From JBBQLG01 sp964251665 (lineage in GTDB: Bacteria > Bacteroidota > Bacteroidia > Cytophagales > Spirosomataceae): a stretch of DNA of 64,000 nt. Below are positions 1 through 9,300 of this stretch, piece after piece. The DNA lies in contig CAXUKO010000005.1 in NCBI GenBank assembly GCA_964251665.1, positions 62,001 to 126,000 of the forward strand, given 5' to 3'. How positions within the stretch are numbered: the first letter of the stretch is position 1; each line of letters starts with the position of its first letter. Below the pieces are notes generated by a model, which worked only from the letters and a program-made list of their open reading frames with translations, did not search any database and was not told where the DNA came from. A program made the position numbers and the translations under genes.

Positions 1-1
1 C

Positions 2-1066
2 CTTGATGCCCTGACCCAGAACCTGAATTACTACCGCGAAAAAGTAGGCTCGTCGGTCAAAATTATGGTGATGGTAAAGGCGTTTGCGTATGGCAGCGGT
101 AGCGCCGAAGTGGCTCAACTCCTTCAGTTTCACCGGGTCGATTACCTGGCGGTGGCCTATGTTGATGAAGGAGTGTCACTTCGGCAAAACGGTATTACAC
201 TGCCCATTATGGTTATGAATCCCGCGCCCGAAACGTTTGCGACGCTGCTGGAATTTAAGCTGGAACCCGAAATTTACAGCTGGCGGCTGCTTCAGGAGTT
301 TAGTGCTTTTGTGGGCCAACGGCCGCACCTGATCCACCTCAAGCTCGATACGGGTATGCACCGGCTGGGGTTTCTGCCCGAGGAATTACCGGCGGTGATT
401 GAGGCATTAAACGCCCTGCCAAACCTGACTGTGGCTACAGTATTCAGCCATTTGGTTGGTGCCGATGAAAGCCGGTTTAATGACTTTTCGCGGCAGCAAT
501 ACGAGCAATTTCTCGCCGGGGCAGCCGTATTGGAAACCGGACTTGGCTACCGCCCAACGCGGCATCTGCTCAATTCGGCGGGTATTGTGCGCTTCCCGGA
601 TTTCAAACTTGATATGGTTCGGGTCGGCATTGGGTTATACGGGGTTGAGTCGAGTCGGCTGGAGCCGGGACAGGTTCGGCCGGTGGGTACGCTGAAAACG
701 GCCGTTAGTCAGGTTAAAACGGTTCGGGCTGGGGATAGCGTGGGGTATAGCCGCAGCGGCCAACTCACGCAGGACGCCCGTATTGCCACGCTGGCTATTG
801 GCTACGCGGATGGCTACGACCGCCGGTTAGGTAACGGAGTTGGTGCCGTCAGCATCAATGGCACGCTATGCCCTACGGTTGGCAACATTTGCATGGATAT
901 GACGATGGTTGATGTGACAAACGCTGTTTGCGAAGAAGGCGACACCGCTGTCATTTTCAGCGATCAGCTTTCCATCAGCGACTTAGCCAGCCGCATTGGT
1001 ACCATCCCCTACGAAATCCTGACGGGCGTCAGCGAGCGGGTGAAGCGGGTGTTTTTTACGGAGTAA
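2..1066 (+). CDS. alr: Alanine racemase (5'-truncated; probably the Alr part of a MurF-Alr fusion)
   Basis: PLP enzyme interconverting L- and D-alanine for peptidoglycan. The reading frame is open from base 2, so the start lies outside the window. The PLP lysine is in VKAFAYGSG (residue 26 of the visible part). The second catalytic residue is the tyrosine of VGYSRSG, and the C-terminal domain carries GYADGYDRR and the conserved VGNICMDM segment. The wording of the PLP motif (MVMVKAFAYGSGS) and of the following stretch is what I know from Bacteroidota proteins in which racemase is fused behind the MurF ligase. The fusion is therefore likely but cannot be seen here. An inverted repeat follows the stop codon. 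Confidence 0.93.
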   Translation, partial: LDALTQNLNYYREKVGSSVKIMVMVKAFAYGSGSAEVAQLLQFHRVDYLAVAYVDEGVSLRQNGITLPIMVMNPAPETFATLLEFKLEPEIYSWRLLQEFSAFVGQRPHLIHLKLDTGMHRLGFLPEELPAVIEALNALPNLTVATVFSHLVGADESRFNDFSRQQYEQFLAGAAVLETGLGYRPTRHLLNSAGIVRFPDFKLDMVRVGIGLYGVESSRLEPGQVRPVGTLKTAVSQVKTVRAGDSVGYSRSGQLTQDARIATLAIGYADGYDRRLGNGVGAVSINGTLCPTVGNICMDMTMVDVTNAVCEEGDTAVIFSDQLSISDLASRIGTIPYEILTGVSERVKRVFFTE

Positions 1067-1079
1067 AGTCGGCAAGTGG

Positions 1080-1149
1080 CTGCGCCTAAGTTGGTAAGTC
1101 AGTAAGTAGCGCTCTTTTAACACTTACTGACTTATTAACCTGGGCGCAG
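1080..1149. terminator. Long inverted repeat between convergent genes
   Basis: Arms 1080-1107 and 1122-1149 are 28 bases long with a few mismatches and a 14-base loop. The hairpin sits between the convergent ends of alr and the coiled-coil protein gene, so it probably stops transcription from both sides. There is no clear T-tract, so a repeat element is the alternative. Confidence 0.6.
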
Positions 1150-1166
1150 ACACTTACCTGACTTCC

Positions 1167-1850
1167 TCACTGCGGTTTTTTCAGCCGGACGGCTTCAGCG
1201 GCTTTACGACGATTTTCAAGATCGGCCTGGGTCGTAGTCTGCTCGGTTTTGTTGGTTTCGGTGTCTTTGGTCAGTTGCTCCAGTTCTTTAGCGTTGTCGT
1301 CCAGACGTCTGAGCAGGGTTTCCTTTTCCTTCTTGTTCCGCTCAATGTCGCGCTGGAGCCGTTCGCCGGTTTTCACCGCCTTCTGGTAGCTTTTGTCGGC
1401 ATCGGCCTGTAGTCCCTCCGCATCGCGCACCTGCTGATTGTACTGCGCCGTCGTAGCGAACTCACTCAGCATTTTTTCAGCGGCCGCGTATTTATCGCTG
1501 CCCGCCGTAATAAACGTACCGTTTCCCAGGTCGAACGCCGTAAAGATGGTAGCCGAATTTCGCGACCGGTCTACGGTTGACATCAGATTGATCGGCTCGG
1601 CTGAGAGCGCCGGAATGTAGGCCGTTGCTACTTTATATGTACCGCGCGAGTTCGTCACCTTACCGTATGACTTCAGTTGTTCGGCCCAGTCTTTCTCAGC
1701 CTGTTTCCCCTCAATAGGTACGGTCAGTGTCAGGCCCGGCACCTTATTTTTGTCAATCGTCTGCTCGCCCGCCGTAACGGCCTGAGCGCTGGCAGTAAGA
1801 CCACTGACAAACAGGCCAATGGCTGCAAGTAATATGTGTTGTACTTTCAT
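1167..1850 (-). CDS. Secreted coiled-coil protein of unknown function
   Basis: A 227-residue protein with a clear signal peptide (cleavage probably after ASAQA near residue 24), so it is periplasmic or outer-membrane associated. Residues about 30-130 form a compact domain I do not recognise. Residues about 135-220 are rich in Lys, Glu, Gln and Arg with heptad spacing, as in a long coiled coil. It stands alone, convergent with alr and separated from the next minus-strand gene by about 70 bases. No catalytic motif is visible and no function is proposed. Confidence 0.75.
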   Translation of the reverse strand: MKVQHILLAAIGLFVSGLTASAQAVTAGEQTIDKNKVPGLTLTVPIEGKQAEKDWAEQLKSYGKVTNSRGTYKVATAYIPALSAEPINLMSTVDRSRNSATIFTAFDLGNGTFITAGSDKYAAAEKMLSEFATTAQYNQQVRDAEGLQADADKSYQKAVKTGERLQRDIERNKKEKETLLRRLDDNAKELEQLTKDTETNKTEQTTTQADLENRRKAAEAVRLKKPQ

Positions 1851-1917
1851 ACTATGGATGGGTAATACTATTCAGTGATAATCAACTGTGAACCGTTTTT
1901 GTCGGCCAAACAGTTCG

Positions 1918-3120
1918 TTACGCCACCGATTTCCGAGTGACCAACAGCCGTTTATCGCCATTGAGCAGGGTCGTTGCCAGCATATACACCGAACCGCCCT
2001 CCTGTAGCCCCAGCTTTTTACGCAGCGCATCCACCGTCTGCGGAAAATTCCGTACGGTCAGGTTCGCCTTCATGTCGGGCACCACGGCCCGCAGTTCGTT
2101 CCGGTCTGGTTTCAAAACGGCCTGTAACTCAAAAATACGGCCGGGAAAACCAGTCGGGCGAACAGTGCCGGTGTACAGATGGCTGTTAGGCGCGAGTTTC
2201 TGCAAACCGAACCGGCTCGCCACCAGCCGGAAGGCGCCCGCTTTCAGCACCGTCGCGTTGGGTTCGCAGATGTAGCGCTGCGGGTCGCCGAGGGTAACAG
2301 GTGCAGTTCGTTCAGCGGCCCGGGTAAACGCAAACGCAACGTCCGGTACGGGCGAACCAACCGACGCGCCCGGTAGGTCGATGGCAGTGATAACAACCTG
2401 ATCCGGGTCAGGAGTGGCCTGGCCAATAACGAACAGAATTTCTTTCACCTCATGCTGTACCGCGACGACATGCACCGCTTCGACATGGCGGAGTTGGCGA
2501 AGCGTCTGATCAATATCGATCAGGGGTGATGTCTTTAATAAAATACGGTCTGCTTTGGCCAGTAGTACCGGCAGTTCATTACTAACATTTGGCTCATAGT
2601 CAGCCAATCGCACCACTTTTCCACCTCGTTCATCCCGTCGGGCGGGGTCAAGGTAAATCCAGTCGGCATGACCGCTGTACGTTCGGATAAAGTCCAGCCC
2701 GTTCCCCGTATTGACCGTTACATTCGTTCTGCCAAGCTCAGGCAGGTTGCGGGCGGCCAGACTCGACAACGCCGGATTCTGTTCGATGTACTCGACCTGT
2801 GCCACCCGACCGGCAAACGCCCACGTATCGACACCCATCCCCCCGGTTGCATCAATCAGGACACGACCCGACACCAGTCCGGCTTTATAACGGGCCGCCA
2901 TTTCTGAGGACGCCTGCTCGACCGATAACGTCGGGGGGAACAGTAACGCCGGATTGGCGTACCAGGTCGGCAGCTTATGCACCGCTTTCTGACGGGTTGC
3001 AATCTGAGCCGCCAGCTTTTTTAGGTCCAGTTGATTAGACGCAGGCGATAGCAGTAACCGGGTAACATCATCGTGCCGATGGGTCTGAATAAACTGCTGT
3101 TCAGTGTCGGTAAGGTGCAT
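1918..3120 (-). CDS. THUMP-like class I SAM-dependent methyltransferase
   Basis: A 400-residue cytoplasmic protein with a Rossmann methyltransferase core. Motif I is DATGGMGVDTWAFA (about residues 90-103), followed by the acidic residue of EYIEQN, and a motif IV-like LDPARRD near residue 157. The C-terminal third matches the THUMP-like region of a conserved Bacteroidota methyltransferase family (the PG_1098 type). A nucleic-acid substrate is plausible from the THUMP-like part, but the target base is not known to me. It is divergent from the SulP gene, with only about 115 bases between them. Confidence 0.82.
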   Translation of the reverse strand: MHLTDTEQQFIQTHRHDDVTRLLLSPASNQLDLKKLAAQIATRQKAVHKLPTWYANPALLFPPTLSVEQASSEMAARYKAGLVSGRVLIDATGGMGVDTWAFAGRVAQVEYIEQNPALSSLAARNLPELGRTNVTVNTGNGLDFIRTYSGHADWIYLDPARRDERGGKVVRLADYEPNVSNELPVLLAKADRILLKTSPLIDIDQTLRQLRHVEAVHVVAVQHEVKEILFVIGQATPDPDQVVITAIDLPGASVGSPVPDVAFAFTRAAERTAPVTLGDPQRYICEPNATVLKAGAFRLVASRFGLQKLAPNSHLYTGTVRPTGFPGRIFELQAVLKPDRNELRAVVPDMKANLTVRNFPQTVDALRKKLGLQEGGSVYMLATTLLNGDKRLLVTRKSVA

Positions 3121-3236
3121 AGGCCGCCGGGCAGATTAAAAACTGACATTAAATTTTTAATCTCTTTTTAATTTCGTGCGTGATTTACGTGAGCGATTGC
3201 GTTACACAGACAGAACGATCTCGTCTCATCCCCCCT

Positions 3237-4847
3237 ATGAACTCAGTAAATCCGCTCAGGACCCTGCAAAACTACCGTTTTTCGACCCTGCAATATGACT
3301 TTCCAGCCGGGATGTCCGTTTTTCTGGTAGCACTGCCGCTTTGTCTGGGCATCGCCTTAGCCTCGGGGGCTCCCCTGTTTGCCGGATTAGTCGCGGGTAT
3401 TATCGGCGGCATCGTTGTTGGTACCATGTCGGGTTCAGAGTTGAGCGTGAGCGGTCCGGCGGCTGGTCTGGCTGTAATCGTAGCCGACTCAATCGCTAAA
3501 TTAGGCTCTTACGAAGCGTTTCTGGTAGCCGTGCTGCTGGCGGGTATCATGCAGGTAGGCCTTGGTCTGCTGAAAGCGGGGCGGTTCAGCAGTCTGTTTC
3601 CCGACAGTGTCATCAAAGGAATGCTGGCGGGTATCGGTATTGTTATCATCCTCAAACAGATTCCGCACGCGCTGGGCCGCGACAGCGATTACGAGGGCGA
3701 ATTTGAATTCAGTCAGTTGGCCGACGGCGAAAATACGGTTTCTGAAATTTACCGGGCCATTGTTACGGCCAGTCCCGGTGCCGTACTGATTAGTGTTGTA
3801 TCCATCGCCCTGCTCCTGGTGTGGGAGCGGACGGCGGGCCGGGGCATTAAGTTTTTCCAGAATTTACCGGCCGCGCTGACGGTCGTGTTTCTTGGGGTTG
3901 GCTTCAATCAGCTCTTCCTGCATTTCTACCCCGGCTGGTATTTAGGTGATTCCAATGAGCACATGGTACGGGTCCCGGTTTTCAAACAAGGCCAGAATCT
4001 ATCCGCCATTTTCGACTTCCCGGATTTTAGCATCCTGTCCAATCCAACCGTGTACACCGTAGCCGCTACGGTCGCTCTGGTGGTCACGCTGGAAACGCTG
4101 CTAAATCTGGAAGCCGCCGACCGGCTCGACCCGCAGAAACGGTCTTCCTCGCCCAATCGGGAACTGCTGGCGCAGGGTATGGGCAATATCGTGTCGGGGT
4201 TGCTCGGTGGCCTGCCCATTACATCGGTCGTTGTCCGCACGTCGGCCAACATATTTGGCGGGGCCAGAACCCGCGTTTCGACCATGATTCACGGGGTGTT
4301 GCTGCTGTTGGCGGTAGGGTTAGCCGGGTCAATCCTAAACCATATTCCGCTGGCGTGTCTGGCTGCGCTGCTGATTACAGTGGGGTATAAATTAGCCAAA
4401 CCCGCCCTGTTCGTTAAAATTTACCGCGAAGGCATGAATCAGTTTGTCCCCTTCATCGTCACGGTAATCGGCATTGTCTTTACCGACCTGCTCATCGGCA
4501 TTGCGGTTGGCACCGTCGTTGGTATTTTGTATGTGCTGTACACCAATTCCCAGGCGACGTTCCGGGTTGTACGCGACGGGAACAGGGTACTGATCAAGTT
4601 GCAGAAAGACGTTTACTTTCTCAGTAAACCGAGTTTAAAGGAAACACTTCGTACGCTTCAGCCCGGCGATACGGTATTTGTCGATGGTCGTCATGCGGGC
4701 TTTATCGACCATGATATTTATAACATGCTGAATGACTTCCGCGACATTGCCCAGATGCAGGGTATTCAGTACGAGCTGACCGATGTGTTGCTCAGGAAGC
4801 GTAAAACGCGCGAAGACATGAGCCTGAAGACCGCTATGGCGAGTTGA
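3237..4847 (+). CDS. SulP-family anion transporter, probably bicarbonate
   Basis: A 536-residue inner-membrane protein with about 10-12 hydrophobic segments and the SulP N-terminal signature region (PAGMSVFLVALPLCLGIALA, then SGSELSVSGPAAGL). The soluble C-terminus, from about residue 440, resembles a short STAS domain. An in-frame GTG exists at 3180, but the ATG at 3237 leads directly into the conserved region and is preferred. A beta-carbonic anhydrase gene starts 40 bases downstream on the same strand. SulP/carbonic anhydrase pairs are a known arrangement for bicarbonate uptake, so bicarbonate is the likely substrate (inference); sulfate is the alternative. Confidence 0.88.
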   Translation: MNSVNPLRTLQNYRFSTLQYDFPAGMSVFLVALPLCLGIALASGAPLFAGLVAGIIGGIVVGTMSGSELSVSGPAAGLAVIVADSIAKLGSYEAFLVAVLLAGIMQVGLGLLKAGRFSSLFPDSVIKGMLAGIGIVIILKQIPHALGRDSDYEGEFEFSQLADGENTVSEIYRAIVTASPGAVLISVVSIALLLVWERTAGRGIKFFQNLPAALTVVFLGVGFNQLFLHFYPGWYLGDSNEHMVRVPVFKQGQNLSAIFDFPDFSILSNPTVYTVAATVALVVTLETLLNLEAADRLDPQKRSSSPNRELLAQGMGNIVSGLLGGLPITSVVVRTSANIFGGARTRVSTMIHGVLLLLAVGLAGSILNHIPLACLAALLITVGYKLAKPALFVKIYREGMNQFVPFIVTVIGIVFTDLLIGIAVGTVVGILYVLYTNSQATFRVVRDGNRVLIKLQKDVYFLSKPSLKETLRTLQPGDTVFVDGRHAGFIDHDIYNMLNDFRDIAQMQGIQYELTDVLLRKRKTREDMSLKTAMAS

Positions 4848-4887
4848 TCCAATACCATCCAACACCTACGAATACCCCGAACGTATT

Positions 4888-5532
4888 ATGGAAGATTATC
4901 AGAAGTTACTGCTGTTGAATAAAGCCTGGGTACAGGATAAACTCGAACTGGACGAGCATTATTTCGAGGAGCTTGCCGTCGATCAGCATCCAAAATTCCT
5001 GTGGGTGGGCTGCTCAGACAGCCGTGTCCCGGCTAATGAAATTACCGGTACAGATGCCGGTGACATGTTTGTCCACCGCAACATTGCCAACCTGATCGTT
5101 CCCGACGACCTGAATATGCTCAGTGTGGTGCAGTATGCCGTAGAAGTGCTGAAGGTGAAGCACGTCATCGTCTGCGGGCATTACGAATGCGGAGGGGTAA
5201 AAACGGCCATGACCGATAAAAAGCTGGGTTTGATTGACCAGTGGATTCAGTACATCAAAGACGTGAAAGACGTCCACCACACTGAACTCGAAGCGATTAC
5301 CGATGAGCAGGCCCGCTTCGACCGGCTGGTCGAATTAAACGTCGAAGCGCAGATTCATAACCTCGTCCGCACCAATTCGGTGCAGAAAATGTGGCAGTCC
5401 GATCAGCAGCCGACGTTGCACGGCTGGGTGTTTAACATGCGTACGGGGCTGATTAAGGAAGTACTCAACCTGTACCCCGACGATCAGATGGTACTGGAAG
5501 GCCGGCTCGCGCTGGAAGAACGGCATGAGTAA
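4888..5532 (+). CDS. can: Beta-class carbonic anhydrase
   Basis: Zinc enzyme interconverting carbon dioxide and bicarbonate. All zinc and catalytic residues of the beta class are visible: Cys42, the Asp44-Arg46 dyad in CSDSR, and His98 and Cys101 in GHYECGG. The length (214 residues) is normal and there is no signal peptide, so it is cytoplasmic. It lies 40 bases behind the SulP gene, probably in one transcript, which suggests it equilibrates bicarbonate brought in by that transporter. A perfect 25-bp inverted repeat follows the gene. Confidence 0.95.
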   Translation: MEDYQKLLLLNKAWVQDKLELDEHYFEELAVDQHPKFLWVGCSDSRVPANEITGTDAGDMFVHRNIANLIVPDDLNMLSVVQYAVEVLKVKHVIVCGHYECGGVKTAMTDKKLGLIDQWIQYIKDVKDVHHTELEAITDEQARFDRLVELNVEAQIHNLVRTNSVQKMWQSDQQPTLHGWVFNMRTGLIKEVLNLYPDDQMVLEGRLALEERHE

Positions 5533-5560
5533 GGTGGTTTAAGTGGCGTCGAGTTTATTA

Positions 5561-5626
5561 TGTTGTTGGGTTCTCAAACCCGACACGTTGTCGTATGAGT
5601 ATGTCGGGTTTGAGAACCCAACAACA
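5561..5626. repeat. Perfect 25-bp inverted repeat after the carbonic anhydrase gene
   Basis: Arms 5561-5585 and 5602-5626 are perfectly complementary around a 16-base loop. It can act as a terminator hairpin, but it lacks a T-tract. The core GGGTTCTCAAACCCGAC looks like a dispersed palindromic repeat rather than an ordinary terminator. Confidence 0.65.
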
Positions 5627-5684
5627 CAACCTGCCCATAACACAATCGCCGGAAATTGCCCTGAATTTGCGTATTTAGCGAACT

Positions 5685-7190
5685 ATGCGTCCGTCTAAAT
5701 CCAACAAACCTGTTTCTTCATCCGTCTCGCCGAAAACCCTCCGGCGGGTGCTGCTGGCTTCATCGGTCGGTACCATTATTGAGTGGTACGACTTTTTTAT
5801 CTTCGGCAGTTTAGCCACGCTGGTTATAGGGCCGCAGTTTTTTCCGAAGAACGACAACCCGCTGATGCAGACGCTGGAAGCCCTCGCTACTTTTGCGGCT
5901 GGGTTTGTGGTTCGTCCCTTCGGTGCTTTATTCTTCGGGCGGCTGGGCGATCTGGTTGGCCGAAAATATACCTTCCTGCTGACGCTGCTGCTGATGGGTG
6001 GCTCAACCTTTGCCATTACATTCCTGCCCAATTTTGCCGCTATTGGCTACGCGGCCCCTGTCCTGCTGGTACTACTTCGCCTGGTGCAGGGCCTTGCACT
6101 TGGGGGTGAATACGGCGGAGCAACCACCTACGTAGCCGAACACACACCCAACCACCGGCGCGGTTTCTATACCAGTTTGCTGCAACTCACAGCCACAATA
6201 GGGCTCTTTTTGTCCATTGCCATTATCCTGTCCTGCCGACTGGGTTTGTCCCCTACGCAGTTTCAGGCATGGGGCTGGCGCATTCCGTTTGCCGTATCAG
6301 GGTTGCTGGTGGTTGTCTCCTATTTTATCCGACGACGGCTGGGTGAGTCGCCGGTGTTCGCGCAATTAAAGGCATCGGGTACTATTGCTAAAAATCCGCT
6401 ACGTGAGTCGTTTATTAACCCCGAGAACCGGCGGCTGGTCCTGCTGGCCCTCTTCGGCCTGACGCTGGGCTACGGTTGCGCCTGGTACACGGCTCACTTT
6501 TACAGTAGTATTTTTATCGGCACGATATTGAAAGTTGATTTTGTTCAGACCAATACCATCATGCTCGTGGCACTTTTGTTGGCCACGCCCTTTGCGGTTG
6601 TGTTTGGGGCCTTGTCAGATCGGATCGGGCGGAAGTGGCTGATGATAAGCGGTCTAACATTGGTTGCAGTGAGCTTCTATCCGATTTATCAGCAGATGAG
6701 TGCGGTAGTCGATTACACCCACAAAGCCGTTGTCGACCGGCAGATCAGTCGTATGCTGGATGTAAAAGCCAATACACTGGCGATGACAGAAACGCAGGTG
6801 TTTCCGGATGGTGCCTCGGTCGCCGTAACCACAACGACTGGCAAACAACTGGCGAAACCCGAAACCAAAACCGTCGTTCACATCACCGATCGAGCGCGCA
6901 ACCGGCTGATTTTCTGGGTGTGGCTACAAGTGTTCTTTGTCACGCTGGCTTACGGACCCATTGCTGCCTACCTGGTCGAACTATTTCCAGCCAGGATTCG
7001 ATACACGTCCCTGTCACTTCCTTACCACATCGGCAACGGTATTTTTGGGGGCATGACCCCATTCGTCGCTACCGCCCTGATCTCTGCTACGGGTAACCCA
7101 TTGGCGGGGTTAGCCTATCCGCTGGCTATGGCCGCGTTAACAGCTGGCATTGGCGCGTTTTTATTACCCAAACGGGGAAATAACGCATGA
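5685..7190 (+). CDS. MFS transporter of the metabolite:H+ symporter type
   Basis: A 501-residue, 12-helix inner-membrane transporter. The N-terminal half has the MHS pattern: an acidic EWYDFF in the first helix, then GRLGDLVGRKYTF in the loop between helices 2 and 3, and a later repeat GALSDRIGRKWL. Family members take up organic acids, betaines or shikimate by proton symport; the substrate cannot be read here. A hydrophilic insert of about 70 residues (about residues 340-410) separates two late helices, which is longer than usual. The stop codon overlaps the start of a terminator hairpin. Confidence 0.88.
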   Translation: MRPSKSNKPVSSSVSPKTLRRVLLASSVGTIIEWYDFFIFGSLATLVIGPQFFPKNDNPLMQTLEALATFAAGFVVRPFGALFFGRLGDLVGRKYTFLLTLLLMGGSTFAITFLPNFAAIGYAAPVLLVLLRLVQGLALGGEYGGATTYVAEHTPNHRRGFYTSLLQLTATIGLFLSIAIILSCRLGLSPTQFQAWGWRIPFAVSGLLVVVSYFIRRRLGESPVFAQLKASGTIAKNPLRESFINPENRRLVLLALFGLTLGYGCAWYTAHFYSSIFIGTILKVDFVQTNTIMLVALLLATPFAVVFGALSDRIGRKWLMISGLTLVAVSFYPIYQQMSAVVDYTHKAVVDRQISRMLDVKANTLAMTETQVFPDGASVAVTTTTGKQLAKPETKTVVHITDRARNRLIFWVWLQVFFVTLAYGPIAAYLVELFPARIRYTSLSLPYHIGNGIFGGMTPFVATALISATGNPLAGLAYPLAMAALTAGIGAFLLPKRGNNA

Positions 7191-7225
7191 AAATGGCCAG
7201 CCCCGCAGTTGGGACCAGCCATTTT
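7190..7225. terminator. Terminator hairpin between convergent genes
   Basis: An AAAATGGC/GCCATTTT stem (7190-7197 with 7218-7225), with further partial pairing inside the loop. It starts in the stop codon of the MFS gene and lies before the 3' end of the convergent DUF2911 gene. Confidence 0.65.
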
Positions 7226-7246
7226 TCAAAACTTACTTCGGCGACG

Positions 7247-8146
7247 TTATGCCTTCTTTTTCTTGCCTTTTTCTGGCGTTTTCGGCATCAGTGCTGTATA
7301 ACTCGTAATGTCCTTTGCAATAGCGTCTTTGAAGAACGGGAACGACTCATCGTTCGATGCCTGACCCATCGCCAGAGCTTTTTGCGCCAGCGGCAGGGCT
7401 TCGGCGGTGTTGCCCATTTTGGCCAGAATCTGCGACTTCAGCCAAACATTCCGAAACGTTTCTTTCAGGCCAATCGACTTATCCGTCCAGGCCAGTGCCT
7501 GTGGCAAATTGCGGCCTTTCGAGAGGTTATAGCTGGCAGCAGCCTGCAATACAGCAGCATCTTCGGGTTTGTCAGCCACGGCTTTGCTAATCAGCATAGA
7601 CGTGTTTTTATCGGTTTCAACGGCCAGTTTAGCCGACGCCTTTACGTTGGCCCACATAAAATTGAGGTTGGCCGTGCTATCGGTCAGGTCCGTGAAGCCG
7701 ATGGTAAAGTTTTCGGTTGGCTCAGTTGTGTTGGCGGCTTTAATCTTCACCCGGAATACGTCTTCTTCCTGCTTGTACTGGTTGGTATTGGCCGTGACAT
7801 TCTTATTGAAAATCAGCGTCCACTCACCCGCCATCGGAATGGAGAAAATCGAGTACGTACCAACGGGCAGTTTCTGGCCTTCAACCATAATATCGGTCGA
7901 GGTCATGAACGACGTAGCGCCATTGGCCCCGGTGCGCCACAGTTTGCCATACGGCGCCACCGTGGAAGCGGTATCCCATACGTTCCGGTTTTTCACGCCG
8001 GGACGCGAATATTTTACGGTGATGTCGGTTACGCCAATAGTTTGCATGACCGAAGCGCCGGGGCTTGGTTGTGCGTTACGAATCTGAGCGGTAGCCAACT
8101 GGGCAACTAAGCACAGGGCAACGACATTCAGGAAAATGGCTTTCAT
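7247..8146 (-). CDS. DUF2911 secreted protein
   Basis: A 299-residue protein with a signal peptide (about residues 1-20). Residues about 25-170 match the DUF2911 family, with the typical YSRPGVKNRNVW and GKLWRTGANGAT segments and the GTYSIFSIP stretch. The C-terminal about 110 residues are helical and resemble a TPR-type tail common in Bacteroidota members. The gene ends in a basic KKKKA tail. The family is periplasmic or secreted and of unknown function. It is divergent from the NUDIX gene. Confidence 0.88.
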   Translation of the reverse strand: MKAIFLNVVALCLVAQLATAQIRNAQPSPGASVMQTIGVTDITVKYSRPGVKNRNVWDTASTVAPYGKLWRTGANGATSFMTSTDIMVEGQKLPVGTYSIFSIPMAGEWTLIFNKNVTANTNQYKQEEDVFRVKIKAANTTEPTENFTIGFTDLTDSTANLNFMWANVKASAKLAVETDKNTSMLISKAVADKPEDAAVLQAAASYNLSKGRNLPQALAWTDKSIGLKETFRNVWLKSQILAKMGNTAEALPLAQKALAMGQASNDESFPFFKDAIAKDITSYTALMPKTPEKGKKKKA

Positions 8147-8230
8147 AGTCTGTCTGGTAATAGGTGTTTGTGAAAATCAGGACGAAATTGCGGCTTTTTC
8201 CGCCACAAACCAACCGATTTCCGCATCCGC

Positions 8231-8773
8231 ATGCACCGTCAATCCCTATTGCAACTACTCGCCGATTATGATACCACCGATGTGGCTGAACTACGCATGC
8301 TTACCGAAACCATCGCCTTTGTCGGCACGCAGGCCGATTGTTTTCACCGCACCCTGCTGACAGGCCACGTTACCGGCTCGGCCTGGATCGTAAGCCCCGA
8401 CCGGGCGCGGGTTGTGCTGATTCATCACCGTAAACTCGACCGCTGGTTACAGCCCGGTGGCCATGCCGACGGCGACCCGGACGTTGCGGCTGTAGCCCTC
8501 CGGGAAGCGCAGGAAGAAACGGGTCTGACGAGTTTAAGGCTGGTAACTCCAGCTATTTTTGACGTCGACGTACATACCATACCGGCACGAGACAATGAAC
8601 CGGCGCATCAGCATTATGACATCCGGTTTCTGCTCGAAGCCGATCCGGCAGAGCCGTTTGTTCAAACTATTGAAACAAAGTCAATTAAATGGGTGCCCAT
8701 TACGGAAGTCAGAAACTTTACGAATTCAGACTCTATTCTAAGGATGACGATGAAGAAAATGCAATTCAACTAA
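8231..8773 (+). CDS. NUDIX hydrolase
   Basis: A 180-residue cytoplasmic protein. The NUDIX box runs from Gly77 to Leu99 and keeps the catalytic REAQEETGL core (Arg91, Glu92, Glu95, Glu96). The first Glu of the consensus box (seventh position) is replaced by Pro. The GGHADGD start of the box is typical of one NUDIX subgroup, so this is probably a subfamily trait rather than damage. Substrate unknown; nucleoside diphosphate derivatives are the general class. Confidence 0.88.
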   Translation: MHRQSLLQLLADYDTTDVAELRMLTETIAFVGTQADCFHRTLLTGHVTGSAWIVSPDRARVVLIHHRKLDRWLQPGGHADGDPDVAAVALREAQEETGLTSLRLVTPAIFDVDVHTIPARDNEPAHQHYDIRFLLEADPAEPFVQTIETKSIKWVPITEVRNFTNSDSILRMTMKKMQFN

Positions 8774-8827
8774 CGACTTAGTTTTTATTTTATGTGTTTT
8801 TAGGGTAGTGTTTTTATTTCATCAACG

Positions 8828-9220
8828 ATGCCTAAAACTCCCATGAATCGTACCCTTCTTCTGCTAACAGGGCTGGCTATTTCGGCCTTTATCGGCTATG
8901 CCATTTTTGAACAGCCCAACAAACATCGGCATGACCCAACGTACTCAACGCACAATTACAAGCACCCGAACAAGGCGGCTCAGGCCCGCCGGTGGGAGCA
9001 GTCGCCGGCGCTAACCGTACAGGCGGGCGATCCGCGTCAGGCAGCGAATTATAAGCAGCAACGGGCGGGAGCGGCACCTCAGGGCGGCATTGTCGTACCG
9101 GATCAGCCCGCAGCTACCATCGCCGACCGGCATTACAAAACGCAGAACTGGATGCAGGCCGAACCAAAACCGGAGGTAGCCAGAAAGCCAGCGCCGGGCG
9201 GTCCAACCACCGGAAACTGA
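8828..9220 (+). CDS. Small membrane-anchored hypothetical protein
   Basis: A 130-residue protein with one N-terminal hydrophobic segment (about residues 8-26), followed by a hydrophilic tail rich in Pro, Ala, Gln and Lys with low-complexity character. A second ATG at 8843 is an equally good start. It lies 54 bases after the NUDIX gene and is followed by a strong terminator. I do not recognise a family. Confidence 0.6.
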   Translation: MPKTPMNRTLLLLTGLAISAFIGYAIFEQPNKHRHDPTYSTHNYKHPNKAAQARRWEQSPALTVQAGDPRQAANYKQQRAGAAPQGGIVVPDQPAATIADRHYKTQNWMQAEPKPEVARKPAPGGPTTGN

Positions 9221-9255
9221 TCTACATCGGGCTGGGTCTTATTGATCGGTCATAA

Positions 9256-9285
9256 AAAACCCTGAACCGACCAGTTCAGGGTTTT
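9256..9285. terminator. Intrinsic terminator
   Basis: A perfect 12-bp stem (AAAACCCTGAAC and its complement) with a 6-base loop and a T-run on the plus strand and an A-run on its other side. It serves the convergent genes ending at 9220 and 9301. Confidence 0.85.
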
Positions 9286-9300
9286 CAATTCATATTGACC

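Noticed and set aside
7187..8110. 307-codon open frame on the plus strand
   Set aside because: It lies antisense to the DUF2911 gene, whose protein has a signal peptide and clear family motifs. The plus-strand reading has no recognisable domain.
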